NCBI GenBank assembly: GCA_963717635.1 | Contig: OY970347.1 | Location: forward strand, 682,001-746,000 | Direction of reading: 5' to 3' | DNA from: JALZKA01 sp963717635 | GTDB lineage: Bacteria > Actinomycetota > Thermoleophilia > Solirubrobacterales > 70-9 | DNA length: 64,000 nucleotides | In this document: in pieces, positions 1 to 7,777 of the stretch | Position numbering within the stretch: the first letter of the stretch is position 1 | Layout: each line of letters opens with the position of its first letter | The notes under the pieces: model-generated | The model's database searches: none | What the model saw: only the letters and a program-made list of their open reading frames with translations | Told to the model about the DNA's origin: nothing | Program-made: the position numbers and the translations under genes

Positions 1-575
1 CCGTCGGAGAGCAGCAGCCGGACCCCGCCCTCGGCGATCGACGCCACTAGCTCTGAGAGCACGGGCGCCTTGCGGGCGGCGTCCTTCACTCCCATGCCGA
101 TCAGCATCGGCTGGGCCATCTCGGTCAGGCGCTCGACCACCGAGCCGCGCGCGCGACGGACGCGGCGCGCGATCGCGGGCTCCGACCCGTGCTCGGAGAC
201 GAACACGATCCGCCAGGAGTCCGGCTCCGATCGCGCGGCCACGAACAACGCGGTGAAGCCGGCGATGAAGACGGCCTCGAGGTCGGTCGGGTCAAGCTCG
301 GTGGGCAGTGCCGCCGTCACCGATTGCAGGAGCCGCTCCTCCTCGCGCTCGAGCAGGGCCCGGAACAGCTCCTGCTTGTTCGGGTAGCAGCGGTAGACCA
401 CCGGCTTGGTCACGCCGGCCGCGGCGGCGATGCCCTCCATCGAGGTTCCGCGGTAGCCGTGCTCGACGAACACGTGGCGGGCCGCGTCCAGGACCAGGGG
501 CCGGCGGCGCTCCGGGCCGAGGTGGGCCGCGCGCTGTCGCTGCTCGCCGGACTTCGTGCTTTGGTTCGTGGCCAC
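1..575 (-). CDS. TetR/AcrR family transcriptional regulator (3' end cut by window edge)
   Basis: The minus-strand frame starts with GTG at 575 and runs off the left edge, giving about 191 residues without a stop. The N-terminal part is a standard TetR helix-turn-helix: an arginine-rich lead-in, then helices reading LDAARHVFVEHGYRGTSMEG and IAAAAGVTKPVVYRCYPNKQ, the typical recognition helix followed by Y-x-x-F/Y. The rest is the helical ligand-binding domain, whose ligand cannot be read. It lies 46 bases downstream of, and in the same direction as, the SDR gene at 622-1602, so the two may be co-transcribed, although a TAACGTTA palindrome sits between them. The family is certain; the regulated genes are unknown and the true C-terminus is outside the window. 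Confidence 0.88.
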   Translation of the reverse strand, partial: MATNQSTKSGEQRQRAAHLGPERRRPLVLDAARHVFVEHGYRGTSMEGIAAAAGVTKPVVYRCYPNKQELFRALLEREEERLLQSVTAALPTELDPTDLEAVFIAGFTALFVAARSEPDSWRIVFVSEHGSEPAIARRVRRARGSVVERLTEMAQPMLIGMGVKDAARKAPVLSELVASIAEGGVRLLLSD

Positions 576-590
576 TTTGCTACCCGACCG

Positions 591-598
591 TAACGTTA
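591..598. promoter_or_regulatory. short palindrome TAACGTTA before the TetR gene
   Basis: A perfect 8-base palindrome lies in the 46-base gap between the SDR gene and the TetR gene, 16 bases before the GTG start. It could be half of an autoregulatory operator, but the flanks are not clearly symmetric and no convincing promoter hexamers were found around it. Confidence 0.25.
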
Positions 599-621
599 AC
601 TGCCGGATGGAATCGATGGCG

Positions 622-1602
622 TCAGGCGGCGAGCTCTGCCAGGCCCTGTTCGCGGGAGACGACCGGGAAGTAGCCCAGCTCGTGCCGCGCCTTGGAGTCG
701 TCGAGCGTGCACTCCTGACTCGCGGCCCAAAGGGCGAACCGGGTCAGCGGCGGCTCGCCCCGTAGTGGCAGCAGCTGCCAGGCAAGCTCCCCGCCGCGCG
801 CGAGGGCTCCGGCCACCGCCGCCGGCACCGACCGCTCCGGCGGCTCGACGCCCCGCGCTCGCAGCATCTGCGAGATGAACTCCCGAAATACGACGGGCTC
901 GCCGTCGGTGACGAAATAGACCTCGCCGGGCCGCCCGCGCTGCGCCGCAAGCAGAAGTCCCTCGACCACGTTGCCGACGTGCGTCGTCGAGGTGCGGTGG
1001 GTTCCGCCGCCGACCCAGGCGAACCGCCCTGCCTCGGTCGCCGCGATGATCTCGGGCAACAGCGTCGTGTCGCCGGCGCCCCAGACGAAGCGCGGGCGCA
1101 GCACCACCGACTCGAACCGCTCCCGGCTCGCCTCGCGCACCAGCCGCTCCGCCTCAGCCTTGGTCGCCGAGTACAGCGCGGGCGAGTCGGGCCGCAGCGG
1201 CGCGGTCTCATCCACGTTCACGAGCGGCTCGCCGGCGAGGATCGCTGCCTCGGTACCGCAATGCACGAACCGCTGCACCCCGGCCGCGGCACAGGCCTCG
1301 AGCGCGTTGCGGGTCCCGACGACGTTGCCGCGGCGGAACTCTTCGCGCGTGCCCCACTGGGCGACGAACGCCGCAAGGTGGAACGCGGCCTCGGACCCCT
1401 CGGCGCCCGCGGTCAGAGCGGCGACGTCGTCCAGGTCACCGCGCACGGCTTCGGCTCCCAGCTCGGCCACGGCCGTCGCCGAGCGATCCGAGCGAGCCAG
1501 CGCCCGCACCCGGCAACCGCCCGCGACGAGGCGGCGGACCAGCGCGCCGCCGATGAACCCGGAGCCGCCGGTCACGAATGCAGAGCCGGGAATTGCCGTC
1601 AT
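622..1602 (-). CDS. NAD(P)-dependent epimerase/dehydratase, extended SDR
   Basis: A 326-residue extended short-chain dehydrogenase/reductase. The Rossmann nucleotide-binding loop TGGSGFIG is at residues 11-18. The catalytic Y-x-x-x-K is Y144-SAT-K148, with a Thr at 117 in the usual Ser/Thr position (HCGTEA). Length is normal for the 3-beta-HSD/epimerase branch of the family; the substrate cannot be inferred. It is transcribed divergently from the TetR gene at 1659, and the 56-base gap holds a TTGACTG-GT-CAGTCAA operator that overlaps its -35 region. It is therefore very probably the direct target of that regulator. The -10 box ends only about ten bases before the ATG, so the transcript has essentially no leader. 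Confidence 0.88.
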   Translation of the reverse strand: MTAIPGSAFVTGGSGFIGGALVRRLVAGGCRVRALARSDRSATAVAELGAEAVRGDLDDVAALTAGAEGSEAAFHLAAFVAQWGTREEFRRGNVVGTRNALEACAAAGVQRFVHCGTEAAILAGEPLVNVDETAPLRPDSPALYSATKAEAERLVREASRERFESVVLRPRFVWGAGDTTLLPEIIAATEAGRFAWVGGGTHRTSTTHVGNVVEGLLLAAQRGRPGEVYFVTDGEPVVFREFISQMLRARGVEPPERSVPAAVAGALARGGELAWQLLPLRGEPPLTRFALWAASQECTLDDSKARHELGYFPVVSREQGLAELAA

Positions 1603-1611
1603 GCGCTCCGG

Positions 1612-1640
1612 CTTATACTGCCGATTGACTGGTCAGTCAA
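1612..1640. promoter_or_regulatory. divergent promoter with TetR-type operator
   Basis: On the minus strand TTGACT (1640-1635) and TATAAG (1617-1612) form a near-consensus sigma-70 type promoter with a 17-base spacer, reading into the SDR gene. The inverted repeat TTGACTG-GT-CAGTCAA (1625-1640) covers the -35 box and half of the spacer. On the plus strand TATACT (1614-1619) could serve as the -10 of the TetR gene, with the operator over its transcription start. One bound repressor would block both genes. The repeat is seen directly; the regulator-operator pairing is inferred from proximity and from typical TetR operators. Confidence 0.75.
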
Positions 1641-1658
1641 CAGAGCAGGACGGAGAGC

Positions 1659-2264
1659 ATGAACACCAAGGCGCCACCGGTCGACCGCCGCCGCCAGATT
1701 CTGGATGCCGCCGTGCGAGTCTTCGCACGCGAGGGCTTTCACTCGTGCCGCGTCTCGGACATCGCCGACGAGGCGGGCGTCGCCTACGGGCTCGTCTACC
1801 ACTACTTCCGCTCCAAGGACCAGGTGATGAACGAGCTGTTTACCGAGCGGTGGTCGCTCCTGCTGGCCGCGATCGAGGAGGTGGACGGGCGCGACGTCTC
1901 GCCCCAGGAGAAGCTGGACGCGGTGGCCGGCTTCATCATCGAGTCCTACCGCCACGACCCGGAACTGATGCAGGTGATCATCGTCGAGGTGACCCGGGCC
2001 GCCAACTCGTTCGGCCGGACGCACCTGCCCGAGATCAACCGGGCCTACGAGTCGATCGCAAAGATCATCTCCGACGCTCAGGCCGACGGTGTATTTCGTG
2101 CCGACATCGATCCGTTGCTGGCGTCGATGTGGTTCTACGGCGCCATCGAGCAGCTGCTTTCGGGCTGGGTCTTCGAGCAGATCCCGGCCGGCGGCGGCGA
2201 CTTCGAGCGCGCGCGAGAGATGCTGGTCGAGACCCTCTGCGGCGGTCTCGAGACCCGGACTTGA
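1659..2264 (+). CDS. TetR/AcrR family transcriptional regulator
   Basis: A 201-residue regulator. The N-terminal TetR DNA-binding domain is clear: a basic start, RQILDAAVRVFAREGFHSCR, then a helix-turn-helix ending in the usual GLVYHYFRSKDQVMNE recognition-helix tail. The C-terminal helical region resembles the FadR/YsiA-like branch that senses acyl-CoA-type ligands, but that is only a resemblance. A GGACGGAGAG ribosome site precedes the ATG. It is divergent from the SDR gene at 622-1602 and shares the TTGACTG...CAGTCAA operator with it, so autoregulation and control of the SDR are likely. A strong hairpin follows directly after the stop. Confidence 0.92.
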   Translation: MNTKAPPVDRRRQILDAAVRVFAREGFHSCRVSDIADEAGVAYGLVYHYFRSKDQVMNELFTERWSLLLAAIEEVDGRDVSPQEKLDAVAGFIIESYRHDPELMQVIIVEVTRAANSFGRTHLPEINRAYESIAKIISDAQADGVFRADIDPLLASMWFYGAIEQLLSGWVFEQIPAGGGDFERAREMLVETLCGGLETRT

Positions 2265-2266
2265 TT

Positions 2267-2290
2267 TACTCCCCGCGCATGCGGGGAGTA
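2267..2290 (+). terminator. hairpin terminator after the TetR gene, covering the next ribosome site
   Basis: TACTCCCCGC and GCGGGGAGTA form a perfect 10-base-pair stem with loop GCAT, starting three bases after the TetR stop. There is no T-tract, as is common in actinobacteria. The 3' arm contains GGGGAG, which sits 8-13 bases before the ATG at 2298 and is the only plausible ribosome site of that gene. The hairpin may therefore limit both read-through and translation of the downstream membrane trio. Confidence 0.6.
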
Positions 2291-2297
2291 GGGACAC

Positions 2298-2432
2298 ATG
2301 GATAACGACATCGTCCGCCGCCTGATCTGGACCGGGCTGCTGGCCGGCACCGGAGCGCTTGCGAGCGTAGTCGCGGCCCGCCTATCGACCGTCATCTATC
2401 GCCGGATCTTCGACGAGGAGCCGCCGGAATGA
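2298..2432 (+). CDS. 44-residue single-pass membrane protein, DUF4235-like
   Basis: A small ORF encodes MDNDIVRRLIWTGLLAGTGA followed by a hydrophobic stretch and a C-terminal YRRIFDEEPPE. A basic start, one membrane helix of about 18 residues and an acidic E-x-PP end resemble the second half of DUF4235 proteins, which often accompany holin-like and DUF3618 proteins in actinobacteria. Its stop overlaps the next start (ATGA, 2429-2432), so it is translationally coupled to the holin-family gene. The function is unknown; a role as an accessory membrane protein is an inference from the conserved arrangement. The ribosome site lies in the 3' arm of the preceding hairpin. Confidence 0.65.
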   Translation: MDNDIVRRLIWTGLLAGTGALASVVAARLSTVIYRRIFDEEPPE

Positions 2433-2857
2433 GCCCCGAGTCCACGCCTCCTCGTCCCGGCGGCGACGACCGCTCGGTGGGCGAGCTGGTCCTCGACGTC
2501 TCCGAGCGCGTGTCGTTCCTGGTGCGCGAGGAGCTCGAGCTCGCGAAGACTGAGGTCACCGAGAAGGCGACAAAGCTCGCGAAGGGCTCGGTCGTCGGAA
2601 TCGTGGCCGGCGTGTTCGCCTTGCTCGGCTTCGTGATGCTGATGCACGCCTTCGCCTGGCTTTTGAACGACCTGTTCTTTGAGGACACATGGTGGCTCGG
2701 GTTCCTGATCGAGGCGATCTTCTGGTTCGTGGTCGCCGCCGCGGCCGGGTTCTACGCCTACCGATCGATGCGCGCGGGGTCGCCGCCGGCCCCGACGATG
2801 GCGATCGCCGAGGCCAAGGAGATCCGCGAGACGCTTGAGGCGAGTCCGGATGTCTGA
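2429..2857 (+). CDS. phage holin family protein (holin superfamily III, DUF1469-like)
   Basis: A 142-residue membrane protein. The N-terminal half is an amphipathic charged region (SVGELVLDVSERVSFLVREE, then LELAKTEVTEKATKLAKG) typical of the actinobacterial holin-like family, followed by two membrane helices at about residues 54-78 and 92-112 and a short cytoplasmic tail. Despite the name these chromosomal proteins are not tied to prophage, and no phage genes are near. It overlaps its neighbours on both sides (ATGA at 2429, an 8-base overlap at 2850-2857), forming a tight three-gene operon. Such trios are common in actinobacteria and of unknown function, presumably envelope-related. Confidence 0.85.
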   Translation: MSPESTPPRPGGDDRSVGELVLDVSERVSFLVREELELAKTEVTEKATKLAKGSVVGIVAGVFALLGFVMLMHAFAWLLNDLFFEDTWWLGFLIEAIFWFVVAAAAGFYAYRSMRAGSPPAPTMAIAEAKEIRETLEASPDV

Positions 2858-3122
2858 CAACCCTGAGCTGGTCCCGCGCCAGCCCGCCGGCATCGACGGG
2901 CCGAAGCGCCCGGCGCCCGGCACGCGCAGCGCCGAGGAGATCCGCTCGAACATCGAGCGCGAGCGCGAGGAGCTCGGCCGTTCGGTCGAAGCCCTGCGCG
3001 GCCGTGTCGGCGAGCTGACCGACTGGCGCCGCCAGGTTCGCGAGCACAAGCGCGAGCTCGCGATCGGCGCGGCGATCGTCGGGTTCGCTGTAGGCGGCCT
3101 GATGGCCCTGCGCCGGCGCTAG
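2850..3122 (+). CDS. DUF3618 family protein
   Basis: A 90-residue protein. After a proline-rich start comes the DUF3618 pattern: RSAEEIRSNIEREREELGRS, then VEALRGRVGELTDWRRQVRE, an amphipathic helix, then one C-terminal membrane helix (about residues 69-86) and an arginine tail. An in-frame ATG 15 bases upstream exists, but the start at 2850, overlapping the stop of the holin gene, gives the usual MSDN-type N-terminus. Third gene of the operon. Its stop shares the four bases CTAG with the stop of the convergent degV gene. Function unknown; DUF3618 proteins are thought to be peripheral membrane proteins. Confidence 0.85.
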   Translation: MSDNPELVPRQPAGIDGPKRPAPGTRSAEEIRSNIEREREELGRSVEALRGRVGELTDWRRQVREHKRELAIGAAIVGFAVGGLMALRRR

Positions 3123-4000
3123 CCCAGCAGATCTTCGCTGACCCCGCCGACGCCGAGCAAGCCGGGCCCGATGTGGGCACCGATCACCGGCCCGATCTCG
3201 GAGACGAAGACCGGATCGGAGCCGAAGACCTGGCGGCACTCGTCGACCAGGTGCCGTGCGGTCTCGTGGTCGTGGATGTGCTGCACGACCCAGGCGCCGG
3301 CGCCGGCGCGCCGGCGCTCATGGCCGAACTCGACCATCCGCTCGAAGGCGCGGCGGCGCGTGCGGACCCGCTCGACCGGCGTGATCTCCTCCTCGAGCGT
3401 GAGAATCGGCTTGATCTGGAGCGCCGATCCCAGCCAGGCCTGCGCGGCTCCGATCCGCCCGCCCTTGCGCAGGTACTCGAGCGTGTCGATTGCGAACCAC
3501 ATCTTGAGCCCGGCGCGGGCGCGCTCAACCGCCGCGAGCACGTCGGTGCCGGCCGCCCCGCGTTCGGCCGCACGCGCCGCGGTGATCGCCAGCAGCCCGG
3601 TGCCTCCGCAGGCCGAGCGGCTGTCGTAGACGAGGATCCGCTCGCCGCCCTTGCCCTCGTCCAGCAGCTGCTGGCGGGCCTGGCGCGCCGATTCGCAGGT
3701 ACCGGAGATCCCCGCCGACAGGTGGATCGAGACGATGTCCCGGCCCTCGGCGAGCAACGGCTCGTAGGCGGCGAGGAAGTCGCCGACCGACGGCTGCGAC
3801 GTGGATGCGCCATCGGCACTCCGGCTCAGCCGTTCGTAGAAGTCGTCGTACTCCGCCGCGCTGATCTCACTCTCGCGCCGCTGCTCGCCGTCGAGCGTCA
3901 CGTAGAGGCTGACCCGGTGGATGCCGTGCCGATCGATCAGCTCATCGGGGAGGTAGGAGGTCGTGTCGACGACCACTGCGGTGTTCGCATCCGGACTCAC
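3119..4000 (-). CDS. DegV family fatty-acid-binding protein
   Basis: A 293-residue DegV protein. The N-terminal VVVDTTSYLPDELIDRHGIH is the DegV start with the D-(S/T)-(T/S) segment, and the middle shows TSQPSVGDF and SIHLSAGISGTCESARQA, the fatty-acid-headgroup-binding serine/threonine loops of the family. Characterised members (FakB) bind fatty acids for phosphorylation by FakA; a FakA-like kinase is not present in this window, so the partner is unknown. It is monocistronic, convergent with DUF3618 (4-base CTAG overlap) and divergent from the SDR at 4098. Length is normal. Confidence 0.92.
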   Translation of the reverse strand: MSPDANTAVVVDTTSYLPDELIDRHGIHRVSLYVTLDGEQRRESEISAAEYDDFYERLSRSADGASTSQPSVGDFLAAYEPLLAEGRDIVSIHLSAGISGTCESARQARQQLLDEGKGGERILVYDSRSACGGTGLLAITAARAAERGAAGTDVLAAVERARAGLKMWFAIDTLEYLRKGGRIGAAQAWLGSALQIKPILTLEEEITPVERVRTRRRAFERMVEFGHERRRAGAGAWVVQHIHDHETARHLVDECRQVFGSDPVFVSEIGPVIGAHIGPGLLGVGGVSEDLLG

Positions 4001-4097
4001 GTGATCCCTTTATTCGCGCTCCGACTCAATACGGCTCCCCTTTGTGATCTCCGCGCTCACGGCTTGTATCAGTTCACCCCCGAATACGATGGACGCG

Positions 4098-5159
4098 ATG
4101 GGGACGACGCTTCTCACCGGCGCCACAGGATTCATCGGCTCGCACCTCGCCCGCGCACTGGCGGACCGGGGTGACGAGCTGAGGATTCTCGCGCGCCGCA
4201 GCTCGGACCTGAGCCCGCTCGACGGGCTCGAGTTCGAGCGCGCGACCGGTGACGTCACCGACCGGCGCGCGGTGCGGCGTGCGGTGACCGGCGTCGAGCG
4301 GCTGTTCCATGTCGCCGGGCGCACCTCGTTGCGCGAGAAGGACCGCGCCGCCGTCTGGGAGACGAACGCCCGCGGCGCCCGCGTGGTCTTCGATGAGGCC
4401 CTCGCGGCCGGGGTCGAGCGCGTCGTCCACACCTCCACGGTCGGCGCGATCGGGGTCGCGAAGCCAAAGGGCGCCGTGGACGAGAGCGCGACGTTCGACA
4501 TCGGCCACCTGGGGATCGCCTACGTGAACTCCAAGCACGAGGCCGAGCTGGAGGCGCTGCGCGCGGCGGCTCGCGGCTTGGACGTGGTGATCGTCAACCC
4601 GTCGTTCGCGCTCGGCCCCGACGCGACGGGAGGTTCGTCCATGCAGCTCGTCCGTCGCTTCCTGCTGCGCCGGATCCCCGCCTACGTCGATGGAGCCCTC
4701 AACATCGTTGACGTTCGCGACGTCGCCACCGGCCACCTGCTGGCCGACCGCAAGGGGAAGGCGGGCGAGCGCTACATCCTCTCCGGCCGCAACTTCACCC
4801 TCGACCGGCTGTTCGCCGATCTCGCCCGGATCTCCGGCGTCCCGGCGCCGACCGTGAAGCTGCCCGGCTCGGTCATGTTGAGCGTGCTCGAGGCAGGCTC
4901 GCGGGCGCACCTGCCGGTGCCGAGCGAGCCCGACGAGGTGCGCTCGGCGATGTTGTGGTGGACCTACCGGAATACGCGCGCGAAGCAGGAACTGGGCTTC
5001 AGCCCCCGCCCGCACGAGGAGACGCTTGCCGAGGCGGTGCGCTGGCAGGCGGACGAGCTCGGCGATCGGGTCGGTGAGGGTGGCGGCGCCGCGGAGAACC
5101 TGGTGATGGGGGCGCTGGGGCGCGCGCTTCGGCTGGGCGAAAAGGTCGCGCGGCGGTGA
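4098..5159 (+). CDS. NAD-dependent epimerase/dehydratase, extended SDR
   Basis: A 353-residue extended SDR. The Rossmann loop TGATGFIG is at residues 8-14, the catalytic Ser/Thr segment HTST at 111-114, and Y142-VNS-K146 is the Y-x-x-x-K pair. It resembles the dihydroflavonol-reductase/hopanoid-associated epimerase (HpnA-like) branch. Two closely spaced ATG codons exist (4089, 4098). I chose 4098 because TACGAT at 4085-4090 could be a -10 box placing the transcript start at about 4097, a leaderless arrangement; 4089 would add three residues. Its stop overlaps the GTG of the next gene (GTGA), so the two are coupled. The substrate is unknown. Confidence 0.88.
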   Translation: MGTTLLTGATGFIGSHLARALADRGDELRILARRSSDLSPLDGLEFERATGDVTDRRAVRRAVTGVERLFHVAGRTSLREKDRAAVWETNARGARVVFDEALAAGVERVVHTSTVGAIGVAKPKGAVDESATFDIGHLGIAYVNSKHEAELEALRAAARGLDVVIVNPSFALGPDATGGSSMQLVRRFLLRRIPAYVDGALNIVDVRDVATGHLLADRKGKAGERYILSGRNFTLDRLFADLARISGVPAPTVKLPGSVMLSVLEAGSRAHLPVPSEPDEVRSAMLWWTYRNTRAKQELGFSPRPHEETLAEAVRWQADELGDRVGEGGGAAENLVMGALGRALRLGEKVARR

Positions 5160-5464
5160 GTGAGGTCGTCCTCTATCGCTGCCGGACGCCGACGAATTTC
5201 CTCTGTCCCTGCGGGACGGTCGAGCGCAGGCTTCGCAAGGCGGGTGTTGAGCATCGGACCGAGCGCGTGCCGCAGCGCCGCTCGCGCCGTCCCGAGGTCG
5301 AGGAGCTCACCGGCCAGCGACGGGTGCCGGTTCTGGTCGACTCCGACGAGGTCGTGCACGACTCGAAGCGGATCGCCCAGTACCTTGAGTGGAGGCAAGC
5401 GACGCAAGGCTCGGAAGACGGCCCCGCGAAGCTATACAATGTAAAGCACGATGGCAGCACCTGA
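5156..5464 (+). CDS. glutaredoxin/GST N-terminal-like thioredoxin-fold protein
   Basis: A 102-residue protein consisting of a single thioredoxin-fold domain of the GST-N/glutaredoxin type. It starts with VVLYRCRTPTNF, has a CPCG motif (a C-x-C pair) where glutaredoxins carry C-x-x-C, then RVPVLVDSDEVVHDSKRIAQ, which contains the cis-proline (V-P-V-L) and the GST-type D-S loop that binds the gamma-glutamyl part of a thiol. The GTG start overlaps the stop of the SDR gene, and its end overlaps the HesB-type gene by 14 bases. It may serve thiol redox chemistry; actinobacteria mostly use mycothiol rather than glutathione, so the cosubstrate is uncertain. Confidence 0.75.
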   Translation: MSEVVLYRCRTPTNFLCPCGTVERRLRKAGVEHRTERVPQRRSRRPEVEELTGQRRVPVLVDSDEVVHDSKRIAQYLEWRQATQGSEDGPAKLYNVKHDGST

Positions 5465-5825
5465 GACAGCTGTAAGTGTCAGCGACACCGCCGCGGAGAA
5501 GATCCGCGCGCTGACCGCCGCCGACGCCGAGTCCGGCGAGCAGGCCCTGCGGGTCGCGGTCAAGGGCGGCGGCTGTTCCGGCTTTCAGTACGCGCTTGCG
5601 CTCGACAAGCCCAAGGCCGACGACCATGTCTTCGAACAAAACGGCGTCTCGGTCGTCGTCGACAAGGTGTCGATGCAGTTCGTCTTCGGCTCGCAGGTCG
5701 ATTTCGTGGACGGCCTTCAGGGCGCCGGGTTCACGGTCAACAACCCGAACGTCGTCGCCGCCTGCGGCTGCGGCTCGTCCTTCCAGGTCAAGGAAGACGC
5801 GGCCGAGCAGACGGCCGCCGTCTAG
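5451..5825 (+). CDS. erpA: A-type iron-sulfur cluster carrier (HesB/IscA/ErpA family)
   Basis: A 124-residue A-type carrier that receives and delivers Fe-S clusters. The three cluster-binding cysteines are present: C42 in GGCSGFQY, and C105 and C107 in ACGCGSSF near the C-terminus. Length and spacing match ErpA/IscA. The ATG lies inside the end of the preceding gene, but a good -10 (TATACAAT, 5433-5440) about ten bases upstream suggests it also has its own promoter with a very short leader. ErpA is the usual name in actinobacteria lacking a full isc operon; IscA or SufA cannot be excluded from sequence alone. Confidence 0.92.
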   Translation: MAAPETAVSVSDTAAEKIRALTAADAESGEQALRVAVKGGGCSGFQYALALDKPKADDHVFEQNGVSVVVDKVSMQFVFGSQVDFVDGLQGAGFTVNNPNVVAACGCGSSFQVKEDAAEQTAAV

Positions 5826-5843
5826 CCGCAAGACCCGAGCCCG

Positions 5844-7721
5844 TTGGCGACGGTCCAGGCTTCTGGGCTCGCGAAGCACTTCGGTGATCGCGAGCTGCTG
5901 AACGACGTCTCGTTCAGGCTCGAGCGCGGCGATCGGATGGCGCTCTCCGGGCGCAACGGCTCCGGCAAGACGACCCTGCTCCGGATCCTCGGCGACGAGA
6001 TCTCCGCCGACGCCGGGAGGGTTTCGCTCGAGAAGGGTGCGCGCGTCGCGCTGCACGATCAGCGCCCACCGCGCGCCGGCGGCCTGACGCTGGCGGCCTA
6101 CGTGATCTCGGGCCTCGACTGGGTGCTCGAGATCGAGCGCGATCTCGAGCGCCTGGAGGCGAGGATGGCGACCGATGCGAGCGAGGCGACCCTGGCCGCC
6201 TACGCAGCCGCGCAGGGCAGGCTCGACCACGCGGGCGGCTACCGCTGGCGCGACCAGGCGCAGGCGACGATTCGAGGCTTGGGGTTCGGAGAGACCGAGC
6301 TCGGACGCGACCTCGCGAGCTTCTCCGGAGGCGAGCTGACGCGGGCTTCGCTGGCGCGGGTGCTGGCCTCCCAGCCGGATCTGCTGTTGCTGGACGAGCC
6401 GACGAACCACCTCGACATCGAGTCGCTCGAGTGGCTCGAGGGCTACCTCGGAGAGGTGGATGCGGCGGTCGTGCTCGTTGCCCACGATCGCTGGTTCCTG
6501 GAGTCGGTCGGGACCTCCGTGCTCGAGCTCGAGCGCGGGCGCGCCCGGTTCTTCGCGGGCCCATGGCATGCGTGGCGAGCCGAGAAGGCCGCGCGCGAGC
6601 TGGCGCTGGGACGCGACGTGGACCGGCGCAAGGCCGAGATCGCGCGCATGGAGCGGTTCGTCGAGCGTTTCCGGGCGAAGGCCACCAAGGCGCGGCAGGC
6701 GCAGTCGAAGCTGAAGCACATCGAACGCCTCAGGGCGGAGGGCGTCGACGCCGCCGGCGGCGTCGAGCGCTCGCTTTCGTTCTCGTTCGGCGCCGTCGAG
6801 CGCTCGGGCAAGGTCGCGCTCGAGCTGCAGGGCGCGCGCCTCGAGGTGGGCGAGCGAACGCTGCTTTCAGATGGCGCGATGTGGATCGAGCGCGGTGAGC
6901 ACGTCTGCCTGATCGGCCCCAACGGCAGCGGCAAGACGACGCTGGTGGAGGCCCTGGTCGGGCGCCGGCAACTCGACGCAGGAGCCCTGAAGATCGGCCA
7001 CAACGTCGAGATCGGCTACCTGTCCCAACACGCCGAGCTGCCCCGCGACGACCAGCTCACCGCCCTCGCACACGCTCAGTCCCAGACCGGGCTCTCGGAG
7101 GCCAAGACGCGGGCGCTCCTGGGCCGGTTCCTGTTCAGCGGTGACGACGCCGTCAAGGCCGTCACCGCCCTCTCGGGTGGCGAGGCGCAACGGCTGGGCC
7201 TCGCCATCCTGGTCGCGAGCCCTGCCAACCTGCTGGTCCTGGACGAGCCCACCAACCACCTTGACGTCGAAAGCCGCGAGGCGCTGGAGGACGCGCTCGC
7301 GCGCTTCGCGGGCTCGCTGCTGCTGATCTCGCACGACCGCGCCCTGCTGGAGGCCGTCGGCACCCGGACGTTCGCGTTTGAGGAGTCGGGCCTGCGCGAC
7401 TACCCGGGCGGGTGGTCGGAATACAGGACTGCGCATCAGGCGACCGATGAGGCGCCGCCGGCTTCGAAGGCCGCCGATCCCTCCCGCGGTCGCAAGGCGC
7501 GGCAGCTACGCGCCAAGGACCGTGCGGCGACGGCGGAAGCGAAACGGCTCGAGCGCGAGATCGAAGCAGCCGAAGCCGCGCTGCGAGGCCTGGAGGAAGA
7601 GCTGGCCGATCCCGCGCTGTGGTCGGACGGCGCGCGTGCGGAGCGGTCCGGCCGCCGCCATGAGGTCGCCAAGCAGCGCCTTGAGGAGCTCTACGCGCGG
7701 TGGGAGCAAGCGTCGGGCTGA
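5844..7721 (+). CDS. ABC-F family ATP-binding protein
   Basis: A 625-residue protein with two ABC domains and no membrane segment. Domain 1 has Walker A GRNGSGKTT (about residues 37-45), signature SGGELTRASL and Walker B LLLLDEPTNHLD. Domain 2 repeats GPNGSGKTT, SGGEAQRLG and LLVLDEPTNHLD. A charged linker of about 80 residues joins them (the P-site tRNA-interaction motif of the family), and a coiled-coil tail rich in K, R, E and A follows. ABC-F proteins act on the ribosome as translation or antibiotic-protection factors; the subtype (Uup-like is likely from the C-terminal coiled coil) is not certain. The start is TTG at 5844, 18 bases after the erpA stop. Confidence 0.93.
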   Translation: MATVQASGLAKHFGDRELLNDVSFRLERGDRMALSGRNGSGKTTLLRILGDEISADAGRVSLEKGARVALHDQRPPRAGGLTLAAYVISGLDWVLEIERDLERLEARMATDASEATLAAYAAAQGRLDHAGGYRWRDQAQATIRGLGFGETELGRDLASFSGGELTRASLARVLASQPDLLLLDEPTNHLDIESLEWLEGYLGEVDAAVVLVAHDRWFLESVGTSVLELERGRARFFAGPWHAWRAEKAARELALGRDVDRRKAEIARMERFVERFRAKATKARQAQSKLKHIERLRAEGVDAAGGVERSLSFSFGAVERSGKVALELQGARLEVGERTLLSDGAMWIERGEHVCLIGPNGSGKTTLVEALVGRRQLDAGALKIGHNVEIGYLSQHAELPRDDQLTALAHAQSQTGLSEAKTRALLGRFLFSGDDAVKAVTALSGGEAQRLGLAILVASPANLLVLDEPTNHLDVESREALEDALARFAGSLLLISHDRALLEAVGTRTFAFEESGLRDYPGGWSEYRTAHQATDEAPPASKAADPSRGRKARQLRAKDRAATAEAKRLEREIEAAEAALRGLEEELADPALWSDGARAERSGRRHEVAKQRLEELYARWEQASG

Positions 7722-7777
7722 CACCACCACCGGCAGATGCTTGATGCGCAGCGTGCGCCGCTCATCGGCCCACGACG

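Noticed and set aside
971..2305. 444-residue plus-strand open frame
   Set aside because: It overlaps the SDR gene and its TetR regulator in the wrong frame, with low-complexity Ser/Arg/Ala content; no family features.
622..5159. The two extended SDRs as the ceramide reductase partner of the SPT/bCerS-like pair
   Set aside because: They lie over 30 kb away, one with its own TetR operator, and there are no residues I can tie to CerR specifically; kept only as a remote possibility.
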